64,000 nucleotides of DNA from Cycas panzhihuaensis. Its lineage: Eukaryota; Cycadophyta. The notes beneath the pieces were generated by a model that ran no database searches, had not been told where the DNA came from, and saw only the letters and a program-made list of their open reading frames with translations. Numbering within the stretch: the first letter of the stretch is position 1; every line of letters starts with the position of its first letter. Position numbers and translations under genes: made by a program. This document shows, one piece after another, positions 18,601 to 30,653 of this stretch. The stretch spans positions 116,257,741 through 116,321,740 of the forward strand of contig CM041465.1 in assembly GCA_023213395.1 (NCBI GenBank). Reading direction: 5' to 3'.

Positions 18601-21239
18601 CCCTAAAACAACATCATTTCAGTCTCTTCTTACTCTCTTGGACTCAACTCTCCTTGTACTTCTTCAAAAAAATGCCCTGCAACAAGGATAGAGCCTGCTA
18701 CATTAGCGTATCAGCCTACCATCAGTCTCTTGTAGCCCCAGGTATGTTGTTGTAGGCCTGCAACATGGCCAACAAAGGGAAGGACATGCTCCAAGTGCTT
18801 CATCAAGTCCAGATCCACTCTCTTTACTCCAATCTCCTGCCAGCTTGCTACTATTTTATGGTTTAACCTACAAACCCTATAGTGTTGGTATCTCTCCCCT
18901 ATTTTACTGGTAGATATGCCTCTGATCTACACATAGCAAGTATTCCTAAGCTAATATTTTATCCTTCTTTTGCTTTAAGTAATATAAACATCATTTGTTA
19001 GCACTTTTACAATAATTTCCCTTTAGTTTTTACTATAAGCGGGAGGTAAACCCTTCCCATCTTGCTTATCTCTTTTTCTTTCCTTTCGGATCTTTCCCGG
19101 TTAGTGCAAGGGGGTAGCAAAGAATAGATCTTCATGGAGAGTGAAAGGAACAAAGGTAGGGTTCAGCACCTAGTAAGATTTCTCCTCAAGGGTAACCCCC
19201 TTCTCTCCTCATCTCTTCTTCCTCTATGCTTTCCTTGAGCTCCCAAAAGGTTGTTGGAAAGAAGACCACTGCTGGAAGCAATGTAGGCATCCCCTTGTTG
19301 TGCTTATGATCAGCTTCGTAGGTCCTACACGAGGGGATTCCAGCCCTCCATTCCATAGCTTCTTGTGCCTTTTAGCTTAACCCTATTAAGGTTGCAATAG
19401 TTTCACATTGCAACTTTTACAACATTGACAACATTAGTAACATTTTCTCCTGCTCTCACACTTGTATCTCAAGGGTTTCTTGCATTCACCTTGCCTCATC
19501 TTCTCTAGTACTTGGATAGTGTGCAGCACATATGATCCGAAGGGTTAGGCATTTTGAGGCTATCCATCCTCCTTCTCTCTTTGCCCCCCTTCTTCCCATG
19601 TTGTTTACTAAATGATATAAAAGGAATGAGAAGTAATGTTATGGCTAGGGACATTCCTTTTGGCTAAAAATCATGAGTCCTATTATTCGTTTTATTGTGT
19701 ATCTATCCCACATATACTTGGCACCCTTTGGGAAAGGGTAAACTTAGTTTGATTTGCAGGTCACCTTGTTGTGCGTGGAGAGCAAAGGGGATCCCACTTT
19801 AGGTATGCTCCCATCCTTCTAATCGGTATTTCTTTTGCTCTCAAAATCATAAGTTAAAGTTGTATTTGCTTTTGTATTTTCTTGCATTGCTTTCCTTGCT
19901 ATTTCTTTTCCTTTGACTTGGGGGAAGGCAAGGGGAACCCCTCCTTTCTTTATCGACACCGTCCTGCGCAGTCTATGGTTGGAGAAAGATGAGGGTGACA
20001 AGCGTAACAAGGAGAATGCCACTTTAGCTATCATATTCTAGGTATATCTTGGGGTTTCCTTATTTCCTTTTCTTCCCTCTCTTTTTCCCCCTTCACCCAT
20101 ATATTATTTGAAAAAGGAAAAGAAGAAGAACTAGTTTTAGTCATTTATTGTCAACTAGTTTGCTCGTTTCCATAGGAAAGTGTATGTAGTAAGAATCCTG
20201 AATATTTGCATGCTCATCTCGTTGCATTACTTAGTAAGCTTACATCTTTTATATATGTTTTGCATCATATAGATACCATTTGTATCCTTCCTTTCTTTTC
20301 TACTTCTACATTCAAAAGGTAAAGAGAGTGAAGTCATACATGTGAATAAATAAGAGTGAGTCTTACATTATCTTATTACTTTGAAAAGTTACACCTTTAC
20401 ATATAAGGACATACTATTACATATACCACACCATATTTTTTTACAACCAGCAAACATAAACATTGAGATGTTCCTTATTTGATCCTTATTCCTAAGATCT
20501 TCTTAGGTCTATCACCTTGAGGGTGCCCCCCTTCTAAGGCTTCTTTCTTGGTCCTCACTACTTAGTTTGACTAAACCATTCAAGTATCGCCCTTTAGGCT
20601 GATACCTAACCTATGAGATTAGCCTTTTTCTTCATCTCCTATGTGCATGTACCACCCTTCTCCTCTACTAAAGCCATTCCCTCTCTCTCTCTCCTCCTTC
20701 CTTCAGCCATCCAAGGATAGGATGACCTCTTATGAGGTTACTAGAGAAGCTGAGGATATCACTTTAAACTGAAGTAGAGTTGCCTCAAAGGAGTTTACAT
20801 ACCATTTGTGGGTCTCGAACCTGCGTTCTGATGCACAAACACCCTTTGTGGGTGTTGCTTTCACTTGTTGTCTTAGGTTTCTTGCCACCACAATTTGATA
20901 GTTTGGTTTGGCCTCATCCAAGCATAGTTACCTCCCCCTCCCTGAAGGTGTGATTCTAGGTGGTAGATTATATTTATGGCTAAGTAAAATTGTCACCCAT
21001 TAGGCTTGATCTGGTTCATGGCTATGGATCAATAAATAAATCAAACATAGATATGGAGAGGCTTCCTCTTATGTGGGTATGCCCACCACCACTCATGAAG
21101 CGAAGAAGGGTTAAACTTATTGAGAGGGTATGACACCTTCAGAAAGGGATATAGTCACCTTTTTCAACAAGTAGAGGCATCACTTAGCTTGAATACATGT
21201 CATTCCCCCATGTAAGGTCATCTAGAATCATAAATAAAT

Positions 21240-23355
21240 AGTAGTTTAGGCTTATTTCATAGTAGAAAAGAGCTAGTCTCTTTTCTATTTGGGAGGGAAA
21301 AGGATTAACCATAGAATTTCTTTAGGAATTTTTTATTTACTACTTTGTCAAACTCAAGACCTTCCAATGTGGCAATTATATATATACCATTATTGAGGCT
21401 CTCAAGGACCATAAAAGGGCCCACTCATTTGGGGCCAAATTTAGATAATCGATCATAAAGATATTCTAACTTGAGGACTTAGTCCTTAGGATTTAAAGGG
21501 CGAGGGTGCAGATGCTTATTATGCATCCTTTATTCCCTAGATTTGGATGTTAGATTAGCTTAGTATGCAACTAAGTATTTTTTGTCCAAAGCTTCAAGAT
21601 CAAGGAGGTGAGCTTGGCATCACTACTCCTCATTGACAAACTCTTTGAGAGATACTCTTAAGAAAGGGATCTCAACTTCTAAGGGCAATACTACTTTTGA
21701 CCCATAGACTAGGGAGAATGGTGTAACACTACTTTCGACCCATAGAGTAGGGAGAATGGTGTCATTCCTATGGCTATACAGATTGAGGTTTAATAGGCCC
21801 ATAGATTTGAGTAAAGCTAGAGATGCTAATCCTTTTGGGATTAGGCAATGATTTTCTTAAGTATATTAATTAGGATTTTATTAAAGGCCTTGATTTGACC
21901 ATTAGCTTGAGGGTAGTAAGGGGATGAGGTCTTATAAGAGATCTTGAATTTCTCAAAAAGCTCATCCATTACCTTGTTATAAAATCAGCTTCCATTATCT
22001 ATAATGATAATATCGGGGACCCCAAACTAATAAATGATATGCTGATATATGAAGGTAGCAATAGTTTTGCCTATCGTTGAGGATAAAGGAATAGCTTTAA
22101 CCCATTTGATGAAGTACTCTATAGCAGTGAAAATAAATTTATGTTAGGCTAAAGAGGGTGAAGTGATGGTTCCAATTAGATCTAAACACCATTGGAAAAA
22201 TGACCATGGAGAGACCACCACATGTAGTGCCTTAGAAGGCTAATGAACCACGTTGGCATGCTCTTGGCATTGACAACAATATTATGCATAAGAATGGGCA
22301 TCTTTAAACAAGGTCAGTCAGTAATATCCTATATGCAAGATTATTTAGGCTATTGATTAGCCTAAAAAATAACCTCCACAGATACTGATATAGAACTCAT
22401 GAAGGATCTAGTCAGTCTCTTCTAGATTAACACGGTAAAGGAGGATGCCATCAAATGATCATTTATACAATACATCCTCTATTAGAAAGAACTGCCAAGT
22501 GGAGGTTCTCATATATGACTTTACTTTGTCACTAGCATCGACAGGGTATTGCTATTGAGTTAGGTATTTAACTATACCCCTATACCATTTATTATTGGCC
22601 AATGGATGGGGATTGGTATGTTGAAGGGCTAAGATAGGCTCATCAGATAATGAATTATCGACCAAAACCTTAAGAGAGTTAAGGATGGAAGCATTCACTA
22701 ATTGTTATGTGACTATCATTCCTTTCTTAGGATTTTAGTTAATGATCTTGAGATCATATTCTTAAAGGAGGATGGGTTATTTTCTAGCCCTTCCTGTAAA
22801 GTCAAATCAGGTTAAGTGGTATCTTAAGGGATCAAATTTGATGGTCACATAAGTAGTACTACCGAGGAGGTAATGTCTAAAATTTTTGGTAGAAGAGACC
22901 AACGCCAGGTATTCCTTTTTGGCTGGCAAGTAGTTTAGTTCCATTGCAACCAATATACGACTAATGAATTAGATGACCCTTTCAGTTTTAGAGTCATTCT
23001 CCTGGGCTAACATAACCCTCAGGGACTCATCAATCACTGAGGGGTACATGATAAAAGGATGGTCAAAGAGAGGGGGGCCCAATACTAAGGCTGATACAAG
23101 ATATCTTTTGAGCTCTTGAAAGGCTCCTTAGGCCTTAAAGGTCTAAACAAAAGGATCACCTTTCTTTAATAGGTTGGTCAAGAGTTTGGTGTTTAGGGCA
23201 AAGATTGCCAAGAAATGCCTTAAGAACCATAACCTCCCTAAGAATGACTTAATCTATCATTGCATCCTTAGAGGACATATCAACTATAGCTTTGATCTTG
23301 GTAGGGTCAATTTACATTCCTTCTTTAGAAAAGAGGAACCCTAAAAGCATTCTAT
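21240..23355 (-). pseudogene. G3 integrase, RNase H and C-terminal RT remnants
   Basis: No long frame survives, but motifs can be read in pieces on the minus strand. The integrase core TAIEYFIKW lies near 22120, with Glu at the first catalytic place as in G1 and G2. The ANGQ-type region lies near 21900, the RNase H/connection between about 22800 and 23100, and the RT thumb up to 23355. The RT is cut at 23361 by G2 and resumes at 40198. Confidence 0.78.
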
Positions 23356-23360
23356 CCATC
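23356..23360. other. Target-site duplication of G2, left copy (CCATC)
   Basis: CCATC directly precedes the left LTR. The same five bases follow the right LTR at 40193-40197. A perfect 5 bp duplication is the normal product of gypsy integration and fixes the borders of G2. Confidence 0.85.
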
Positions 23361-26078
23361 TAGATGCACGTCTACGGGATAGCTACCTAACTAAGGAGGA
23401 ATGGTATAGGTGGTCGATGGCACAATGGAGGAAAGACCTACAAGTGAGGTAAATACCACGCAGGGCGCCCCATGCATTGGAGCGCGAGTTTGGGACCTGC
23501 AAATGGCTTCTAGCTACCTGGAAGTGGTTCCCCACTTCAAACAAGAGGAGAAGAGGTGTAGGGTTAGCCTGGGTTGACCTAAGGGAAGGATCCTCCCACC
23601 CTTGGATGGCCAGAAGGGGAAGGAGAAAACCCTTCAAGGGTTTCCCTAGAGTAAAGGAAATAAAGAAATGGTAGGCAAGGGAATGGCCTACGAATGGGAT
23701 CTCCCCAGTTACCCAGCTAGGCGAAAAACTGAGAGAACACAAAGGGAATAACCAAAGAGAAGAGGTTATGATGTGTGTAAGAAAACTAACCAAGCAAGCA
23801 AGTTGGTGAAGCAAGGGGGAAGTTTACAAGAGAGAAGAGGAAAAGGTGAAAGGGGAGGACTTCCTAGGACCTTTTCCTATGGCAAATATAATGCAAGAAA
23901 TAAAGTAAACAAAATGTAAACTAAGATGGAGGTTGATTTCCCTTTCTCTTTCTGATGAGCTAATTACTATTACACCAAAATGCAAAAGAAAAAGGGAGAT
24001 GGGAGCAGAGCAAGAGTATGTACCTAGAAGAGAGGCGCAATGAAGCAATGGCATTCCCGCGAGGGACTTGAAGTTACTCCACAAGGTACGACAGATATGA
24101 AGGGTTACGGTAGACTAGAATGTGGGGCTTCCTTACCTTCCCCGAAAATAGTACTAAAGTACCAAGAAAGGAAAGGAAAGGAACAAAATGCTAGCAACAA
24201 ATGAAATACTAAAGTAAAACATAAATGGAAACACTCACCTGTGAAAGAGGAAAGAGGAATGGATCCTTTACATCCTCCACATACCTATAAGTAAATGTGG
24301 GTACCCCCCTTTCCGGAGAAAGGGTACTAGCATACAGTAGAAAAATCCTAACAATACATGTACATATAAAGCAAATATAAACTTAAATACATGCACGTTA
24401 GTATTCAATGTTATGATGATAAACTATAGAGGAAAATAACCAAAATAGATGGAGAGTAACCGGTAAGCCTCAGAGTGGCCCACCTCCCGCAAGGAATAAC
24501 CCTACCCTCCCTCAAGGAGCCATAAGGTAGTGAGGGTACGGTAGTGTAAGAAGGCTAGAAATAGAGGCAACAAGGGTCAAAAACGGGCCCAAAAGGATCT
24601 ACAATAAACCAAGGTGCTATGGGTAGCAAACTAGGTTACAAGGGAAGAAGTTGGGCAAGGGACAAGTAGTCGGGGCTTATGTGAGTTGCTTGGATCAAGG
24701 TACAAGCCTCCAAACCAGTGCTGCAACATGTGATATCACTGATTGCAGCGACTAAAATTAGCCTAACAACCCCTTGTTTGATTGCCAAGACAAGCACGGG
24801 GCAAAAGGGAAGGTTTGGGGGGTAAAGAGCCTCTTCTGGAGCATGGAAGGTGGTGCGGAATCTACCCAGCTCTCACCCAAACTCTATGTAACCCCTCTTT
24901 GCCACTATCTTGAGTAAGAAATATAGGAAAGGAGGCTCTAATGGTAGAAAAAGGATAGCCCAAAGCAAGACAAAAATAACCTTCAAAGAGCAAACCAAGA
25001 AGGACTGGAAATGATATGCAAAATAGGGAATAAATTGGACAAGAAAGCAACTTAAGCTAATAAATACCAGAGGAAGAGAGAGGAGGCTTTTGCCTCAGTG
25101 AAGAGTTGCTGAAAGAAGGCTAAGAAATCTGCCAAAGAGCTATGGAACAATAGGTTTAGAACCCCTGCTAATGAGTTTGAAGGAAACACCTGCACTTTGA
25201 GGATGCTAGATGGCTGCCTGAGCAAGGAAATGCTAAAATCTCTCCAAAGGGGCCCTCTTCAAGGTGTGTGAAAGGCTGGGAAGATGTCCTAGCCATACCA
25301 AAGGAGAGTTAGGTGCTGGAGGAGAGGTGCAGGTCCTGTAGCAGTAGAGAATAGTAGAGCACATGGCATTTTTCCTTGAGAAGCATTCAAGAAATGTGCA
25401 AAAGATCCTAAAAATGACTTAGATAGGACTTAAATACCTAGCCTAAACCCTAAATGAGCGATTAAGGCACAGCTGGTGGTGAGTCAGTTGTGAAACAAGT
25501 GGTAATTTCACAGTAAATGTGAAATTACCATGGTAGATTTTTTAAAAATAAACTTGAACAGTCGTCCCGCCACAAATTTCACAATACTTCAGAATTTACG
25601 GTGGTACCGTGAATTTCGCTGTGGTACATGACCAGGGGCTATATCTGGCCCAAACAGTTAGCCTGAGCTGCAGGCCAATGACTAAGGAGGCTGATGGGGG
25701 GCTAAGACACCTACCCAAGGGCAGACAAGCCAACAAATAAGTCAAAAAGAGCAAAAATAGGACTCAAGAGATGTGACAAGTCAACCAAATAATGACGGGT
25801 CATCACACGGGCAGGGGTGACATGAGCCAAATGGATCCTGAGGTGAGTAGGGCAGAATGCAGGGAGTGGAATGGCCACCAGGGTGCCACACTTGCTAGGA
25901 ATGTGCCCCCACTATAGTCGTCATAGGCTGAATAAGTATAGATGATGACAAGATCATCTACGAGATCACAACATGCAAGCATACACTCATCTCAAAAGAA
26001 AGCAATGATAAGGTGAGAAGCATACCTATACTTACCTAAGTCAATAACTCTGTATCCATTCCCAAAAGCTGAGAAACA
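23361..26078 (-). repeat. G2 3' LTR (left), 2718 bp
   Basis: On the minus strand it starts TGTTTCTCAGCTTTTGGGAATGG at 26078 and ends GTGCATCTA at 23361 (the right copy ends ACATCCA). It contains a TATA-like GTATTTAAG at about 25439 and the decayed GTACC palindrome at about 25570-25635. Several short open frames (23477-23674 plus, 23383-23814 minus) are repeated in the right LTR and are not regarded as genes. Confidence 0.9.
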
Positions 26079-26090
26079 CTGCCCCCTTGG
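26079..26090 (-). promoter_or_regulatory. G2 polypurine tract
   Basis: The minus strand reads CCAAGGGGGCAG immediately before the TGTTTCTC start of the 3' LTR, the primer for plus-strand DNA synthesis. The spacer from 26091 to 26496 contains a TA repeat (26157-26176) and no gene. Confidence 0.8.
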
Positions 26091-26496
26091 TAGCAGAGCC
26101 TCGCCACTCGGAAGCATGCTACGATGGTGAATGCTAGCAACACAACTGTCAGTAGCATATATATATATATAGATATATAAATCAAGATCATATCAGCAGG
26201 TAAGGGTACCGGCAAGTGTCATGGTGGAACGCATGGATACGAAAGTAGTAGTGGAGACAACATAGGGGCTACCTATGTGCCACCTGGAAACTGACTGGAA
26301 GAATAAGAAAGGTGAGGGGGCTGCCCCCACCATAAAAAGATGTAGAGAGATATGCATAATCAAATAGAAGAGTAAACAAAATTAATAGTCACCATAATTT
26401 AACCTCATTAGCAGTTGGGTTTCGGAGGTATGAGCGGATCGCAAAGTGAGGTGCATGATGACCTGGGGCTTGGGCGACAGGGCAGCCAGGCAAGCC

Positions 26497-26919
26497 TCAG
26501 GGACGGTCAATAAGAAGAGGAAGGTGGCACTCAAGGATGAGGCAAACGAGACTATCTGCCTTAGTGTTGAGGGTCCAAGGGATATGTTGAATGTCGATAG
26601 ATGAGAAGTGGGCTAGGAGGGATCTGGCAACAGAAGTGAGAGTTCTCAAGTGAGGGCATCGCACCTGGTAAACTTGGGTGAGATGGGATACCATAGCTTG
26701 AGATTCGTAAAGTAAAATGATGGGTCCGTGATGGAAACAGAGAGCATCGGTTAGGGCTTCGATAACAGCTATGTATTCAGTTTCGTTGTTGGTTGCCTCT
26801 GGGAGGAAGACCCTAGAGCATAGGAGATTATATCCAGAGGGGCTGCGAAGAATCCATGTAGTGGCAGAAGGTCCAGGGTTACCGCGGCTTCTGTCGTCAG
26901 TAAAAATGTAGAGGGACAT
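26497..26919 (-). pseudogene. G2 archaeal-type RNase H, open but with changed catalytic residues
   Basis: A 140-codon frame without internal stops, from ATG at 26919 to the stop at 26497. Motifs: MSLYIFTDDRSRGNPGPSA, LPEATNNETEYIAVIEAL, LLYESQAMVSHL and NTKADSL. The third acidic position, Asp in G1 and G0 (CDS), reads YES here, and the GG after the first Asp is DR. The fold may be intact but activity is doubtful. The frame is open upstream to 27045. Confidence 0.88.
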
Positions 26920-27445
26920 AGGTGACACAAAGTCCTGGTAGTGAATAGGCAATAATGAAGCAGAAAAGGGGCTTGAGAGACAAGTAATAAGTGGTCGTGA
27001 AGGGTAGGAAGACCTAGCAATGAGGCTACCCAGGGGTGAGAGCAAGCAGTTTGACCACTACCTAAGAGCGGGCAGAGAAAAAGCGTCCTGAAGCACCAAA
27101 AGGTCACTTCGAGAAGCAAAACATGCCCCCGGACGAGGGAGCATTCCCTTTAGAGACCCCATGAGCTAAAAAGGGCTATGGAAATGAATCCAGGGTGATG
27201 AAATGAGCCAAATGAGTATAAACTCAGGCATGCACAGGAGCGGCACACAAAACGAGACAGAAGGGCCCTAGGAAAAAGTACAAAAATGAGGCATCATAAA
27301 TGCACCTGTAAGAGAGTGCAAAAAGGCCGTCAAAAGAGCACAATGGGCGACAGGGCCAAAAGGTAAAGACAATCTGGGAAACGGGACAGTCCCAACAACT
27401 GTTGCAAGGCTAAAAATGGAAGAAGTGCCCGTCAGGGCCCTCGCC

Positions 27446-27454
27446 TATATAAGG
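27446..27454 (+). promoter_or_regulatory. TATA box of the antisense gene in G2
   Basis: TATATAAGG stands 159-167 bases before the exon 1 ATG at 27613. Word, flanks (CCTATATAAGGAAATC) and distance are the same as in G1, although these are separate insertions. Confidence 0.72.
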
Positions 27455-27612
27455 AAATCGTACGGAAAATGAATTTATTTTCACTGTCTCTCATGAGAAA
27501 CCAGAGCCATTCCCTTATACAACGGAGCGCCGCCCGACTTTGAAGGCATGCAGGGGACGATCCGACCATTAGATCGGAGCAGGGAGAGAGCCAATGGGAT
27601 CATCGAGACGAG

Positions 27613-30600
27613 ATGATGATAGCGAGACCAGATCTAGTAAGTGGATCTCAGAAAATCTAACCCGTTTCGGAGCTTTAAATTTATTACTTTTTGTAGATTT
27701 TTTATGTGATTTTGCGCCCCTTATGGGCAATTGGAGGCATGTCGGAGTCCGAATTGGACCCAGAAAGAGGCGGGACCTGGGCATTAGGGAGCCCTGGTCC
27801 CGGTGGGCCTCACAAGGTCCACCAGAGGAATTTTTTAATTTTTGGGGCAGAAATCCCCCCCTTTTGGGGGGGTGTCATTCATACCGCGACAAAGATCGTG
27901 GTGCCGCGATCATTACCACGGGGCCCCCCAATCGTCGCAGGGCCCAAGATAAACTTAGCGGTACCATTAAGTTTAGCACAGTACGAAGGTAGAAAGTTAG
28001 AAAAAAGAATATGAGGGGCCACAAGGCCCCAAATCTCGTGCGAGAGTGAGAGAGAGCCGGGGCGTTCTTAAGCAGCGGGCCCGACCTTGATTGGTTTTTG
28101 ATGTTGACAGGCTATCATCACGGTGGATAACCGTGAAAATGTAGGTATGATGATGCTGAGCTTCATTGAGATGATGTCTCAAGGGGACAAGGAGATCCTG
28201 TGGAGGTGTGGCCTATACAAGGCCTTGAAGACACCTCAGTTTACATCCAATCAGAGACTATTAGTTGACATTGTATCCCATTGGGATAGGAGGAGGTACG
28301 TGTTTCACTTACCTCAGGTAGGAGATGTGATGGTCACGCCGAGGGATATCTCGCAGATACTGGGAGTACTGATGACTGGGAGGTCGGTGATACTGGGAGC
28401 GTTCCCTAGCACTGAGGCAGCACATAGGGAGGCAGCCCTATTCTTCATAGGGGCCGATAGGTGGGAGCGGAGAGGAGTTCCTCTTAAAACTATGGTGATG
28501 TCGAGGATTCCTTGGGTGAGGAAGCTGATTATACTGTGTATTCTATTCTAGATTTCCTGGAAACAGAAATATAGGGAGATACCAGGTGGCTGGATGGATG
28601 TAGTACGCCACTATGAGGTTAGCGAGAGGATGGACTGGGCCACCCTGATAGCGGCGAACCTCGTCACGTAACTTGATGCCATCAGGATGACCGGCAGAGG
28701 AGGTTTATCATACAGCATGTTGATACAATGCTAGTTCTTTAATCATTTTGTGGTAGTGGCACTAGCGAGGGGACCATACCCCATAGCAGAGTCAGCCCCA
28801 ATGGTCCATAGATGGTAGACTCGACTGAGAGAGATGGAGGACCAGGCCCACATTCGGCGATCAGTGGAGGCAACATCGTTGGACCTTCTCACCCTAACGG
28901 ACTATGTAGCGGATCCATATAGGACAGTGAGGTGGGACAGTGATGACGAGGCAGGTAGAGCAGGAGTACTCCCAGATGATGATGATGATGATGACAATGA
29001 CAGAGGAGATGGGGCCAGGCCATCACCACCTGCAGGGGAGGCAGGTCCATCAGGGATGGTAGGATGATCAACGGGACCATCCAGGATTACCAGAGGAGAG
29101 GTAGGCCCATCAGGAGCAGCTGAGGAGAGCAGGGGGCCAGTGACTAGGGCCCGCAGGCTACGGATCATGAGGAGATCCAGAGAGATGAGAGTTGAGCTTG
29201 TCTTCGTGAGGAGAGAGGCCCAAGTAGAGGAGGTACCAAAGGATGAGGTACCAGCAGCTGGTAGAGAGCCAAGAGGAGAGGATGTCGCATAAACAGAGGA
29301 GCTGGCGGCCATGGCAGGTGAGGCCTAACTATTTCCTTAGTTATTTGATAGCTAGGTAGATATTTGATTTGATTTGATCATGGTATGTAGTGGGATATAT
29401 ACTGACACACGGCATGTTACATTGGCAGGTATAGTAGAGGTCAGGAGACTAGTAGAGGCCATGGTGAGGGAGATGTTCCCTCAGGTGTATGCAGAGGGGC
29501 AACCGCCCATCCAGGCAGAGGATGCGCCTAGATCGGCAGGCACCCATATGGAGGCATTCACCCCGTTAGTGAGGGCGAGAGACATCTGGGATGCAGAGTC
29601 CCAAGAGCATATAGCTTTCAGGGGACAGATATATTGGAAGCTCGACGAGGTGAGGAGCGAGCGAGACGAGCTACGCGGATGGGTCTAGGCTCTAAAGGCA
29701 TAGGGAGGAGCAGGCGAAGATGCAGGGAGCATGGTCTAGATAGCAGTGCTAGGGGAGTGCCTCAGAGCGACAGAGGAGAGATTCCAGAGTATGGAGGAGG
29801 GACTCTAGGGAGAGAGGGATTGTATCTAGGCTCGATACGATCAGCTAGTGGACCAGATGGTGTCGAGGTCGAGTAGGATTAGGACATATACTCATGCAGT
29901 GGCGATGACCTTGAGACGGCCATGTGATACGGGGAGTGAGGCAGGGAGCTTGCGGAGGCCCAGGAGGAGCCTCAAAGGGATGTGGTCCCTAGGAGAGGGA
30001 TCACACATGCCAGGAGATGGTACCTCAGGAGCGAGGCAGTAATAGAGTAGGACATATGTATATTGATTCTGATAGGGGAAAGCACGGGCCTCCGGGAGGT
30101 CATATATAGACTTATATGATTGTATCCCCCCCCCGCAAGGACACCGGCTTCCCATATGTATGATATAACATATGATTTTTGATATATATATATATATATA
30201 TATGGGATAATTGGAACTTCCATTTTGACATGAAATGGTATATATATTATGTGTGGTAGATGGCATATATATTTTATTTTGTATGTTGTAAATGTTTTGT
30301 TATATGATGCATGTATTTCCTTCCATATATGGCTATATGTTTAACAGGAGCACACACATCTACCATAAGTAGAGATGATAGAGAGGTATGAGGTTAGAAA
30401 TAGAGCGACATACACGTCCATAGAGGAGCATAGCGGAATATACGAAGGAAATAGAAGGCAAGAGAGGGGAGTAATGGGACTCCAAGATGTCGTTCTAATT
30501 GGGGGATGCCCAAATAGGAAGACAAAAGTTCCCGAGAGGGTACGAGAACACAGGTTCCGCGGGAGGAACCAGGAAGGGAGAGAAGAAGCCACCTCAAATC

Positions 30601-30653
30601 GCCATTCTACCTGTGGTTGGGAAGAATGGGTACAACCTAAGATGGTAGTTTAG
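27613..30653 (+). pseudogene. G2 antisense spliced PMD (plant mobile domain) gene
   Basis: Exon 1 (27613-27636) is eight codons ending before GTAAGT. Intron 1 is 27637-28110, ending TGTTGACAG. Exon 2 (28111-29317) begins in phase with VDNRENVGM, then SHWDRRRYVFHLP, VGDVMVTPRDISQILGV and TGRSV of the PMD fold. A stop near 28549 is followed by readable remnants (GWMDVVRHYEVSERMDW), an acidic tract with seven consecutive Asp codons (from 28976) and GPVTRARRLRI. Intron 2 is 29318-29428 (GTGAGG...GGCAG); it splits a codon, matching exon 3, which encodes EVRRLVEAMVREMFPQVY and a coiled coil (KLDEVRSERDELRGW). A possible last exon starts at 30348 after TTTAACAG and covers the conserved TYTSIEEHSGIYEGN frame. 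Function is unknown. Confidence 0.8.
27880..27985. repeat. Palindrome cluster in intron 1 of the antisense gene (G2)
   Basis: It contains AAAGATCGTGGTGCCGCGATC and, at 27951-27974, AAACTTA...GGTACC...TAAGTTT with 7 bp arms. It is the counterpart of the 17 bp hairpin in G1 and is closely similar to the LTR palindrome of G0. Confidence 0.72.

Larger units (their letters stand above)
16614..20965 (+). mobile_element. G0: 3' part of a Tat-like element, host of G1
   Basis: Sequence after G1's LTR resumes inside an element of the same family at the place matching G1's 12918. It contains aRNH, a TA-repeat spacer, polypurine tract and a 3' LTR. The rest of G0 must lie left of the window. G0 is more decayed than G1 (more AT-rich, Glu to Lys in aRNH), as expected for the older host. 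Its right end abuts minus-strand G3 sequence, so G0 probably inserted in G3; the exact end is uncertain by a few bases. Confidence 0.78.
17875..20965 (+). repeat. G0 3' LTR, about 3.1 kb
   Basis: It begins TATTTCTCGACTACCGGGAATGG, corresponding to TGTTTCT..GGAATGG in G1 with the TG changed to TA. Landmarks shared with the other LTRs follow in order: the GTACC palindrome (18417-18468), the AAATTTCCACATGGC block, a TATA box (18593-18600), and TCTCGAACCTGCG near 20815. The end is placed near 20965 by analogy with 49742 (both have AGGTGTGATTCTAG just before). Stretches without open frames hold only LTR sequence. Confidence 0.75.
20966..23360 (-). mobile_element. G3 piece 1: integrase to RT C-terminus of an old Tat-like element
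   Basis: Minus-strand sequence matches G2's 30650-32720 throughout, beginning with the shared TAGTTTAGGCTTATTTCA at about 21242 (30650 in G2). The reading continues at 40193 across the G2 insertion and at 56551 across copia-2. The portion nearest 20966 (to about 21230) aligns poorly. The aRNH and 3' LTR would lie beyond G0, outside the window. This is the most decayed member. Confidence 0.82.

Noticed and set aside
23383-23814. Open frames of 60-140 residues in the Tat LTRs, repeated in both G2 LTRs
   Set aside because: Their sharing follows from LTR pairing, they have no recognisable domain, and the frames are not kept in the G0 and G1 LTRs.
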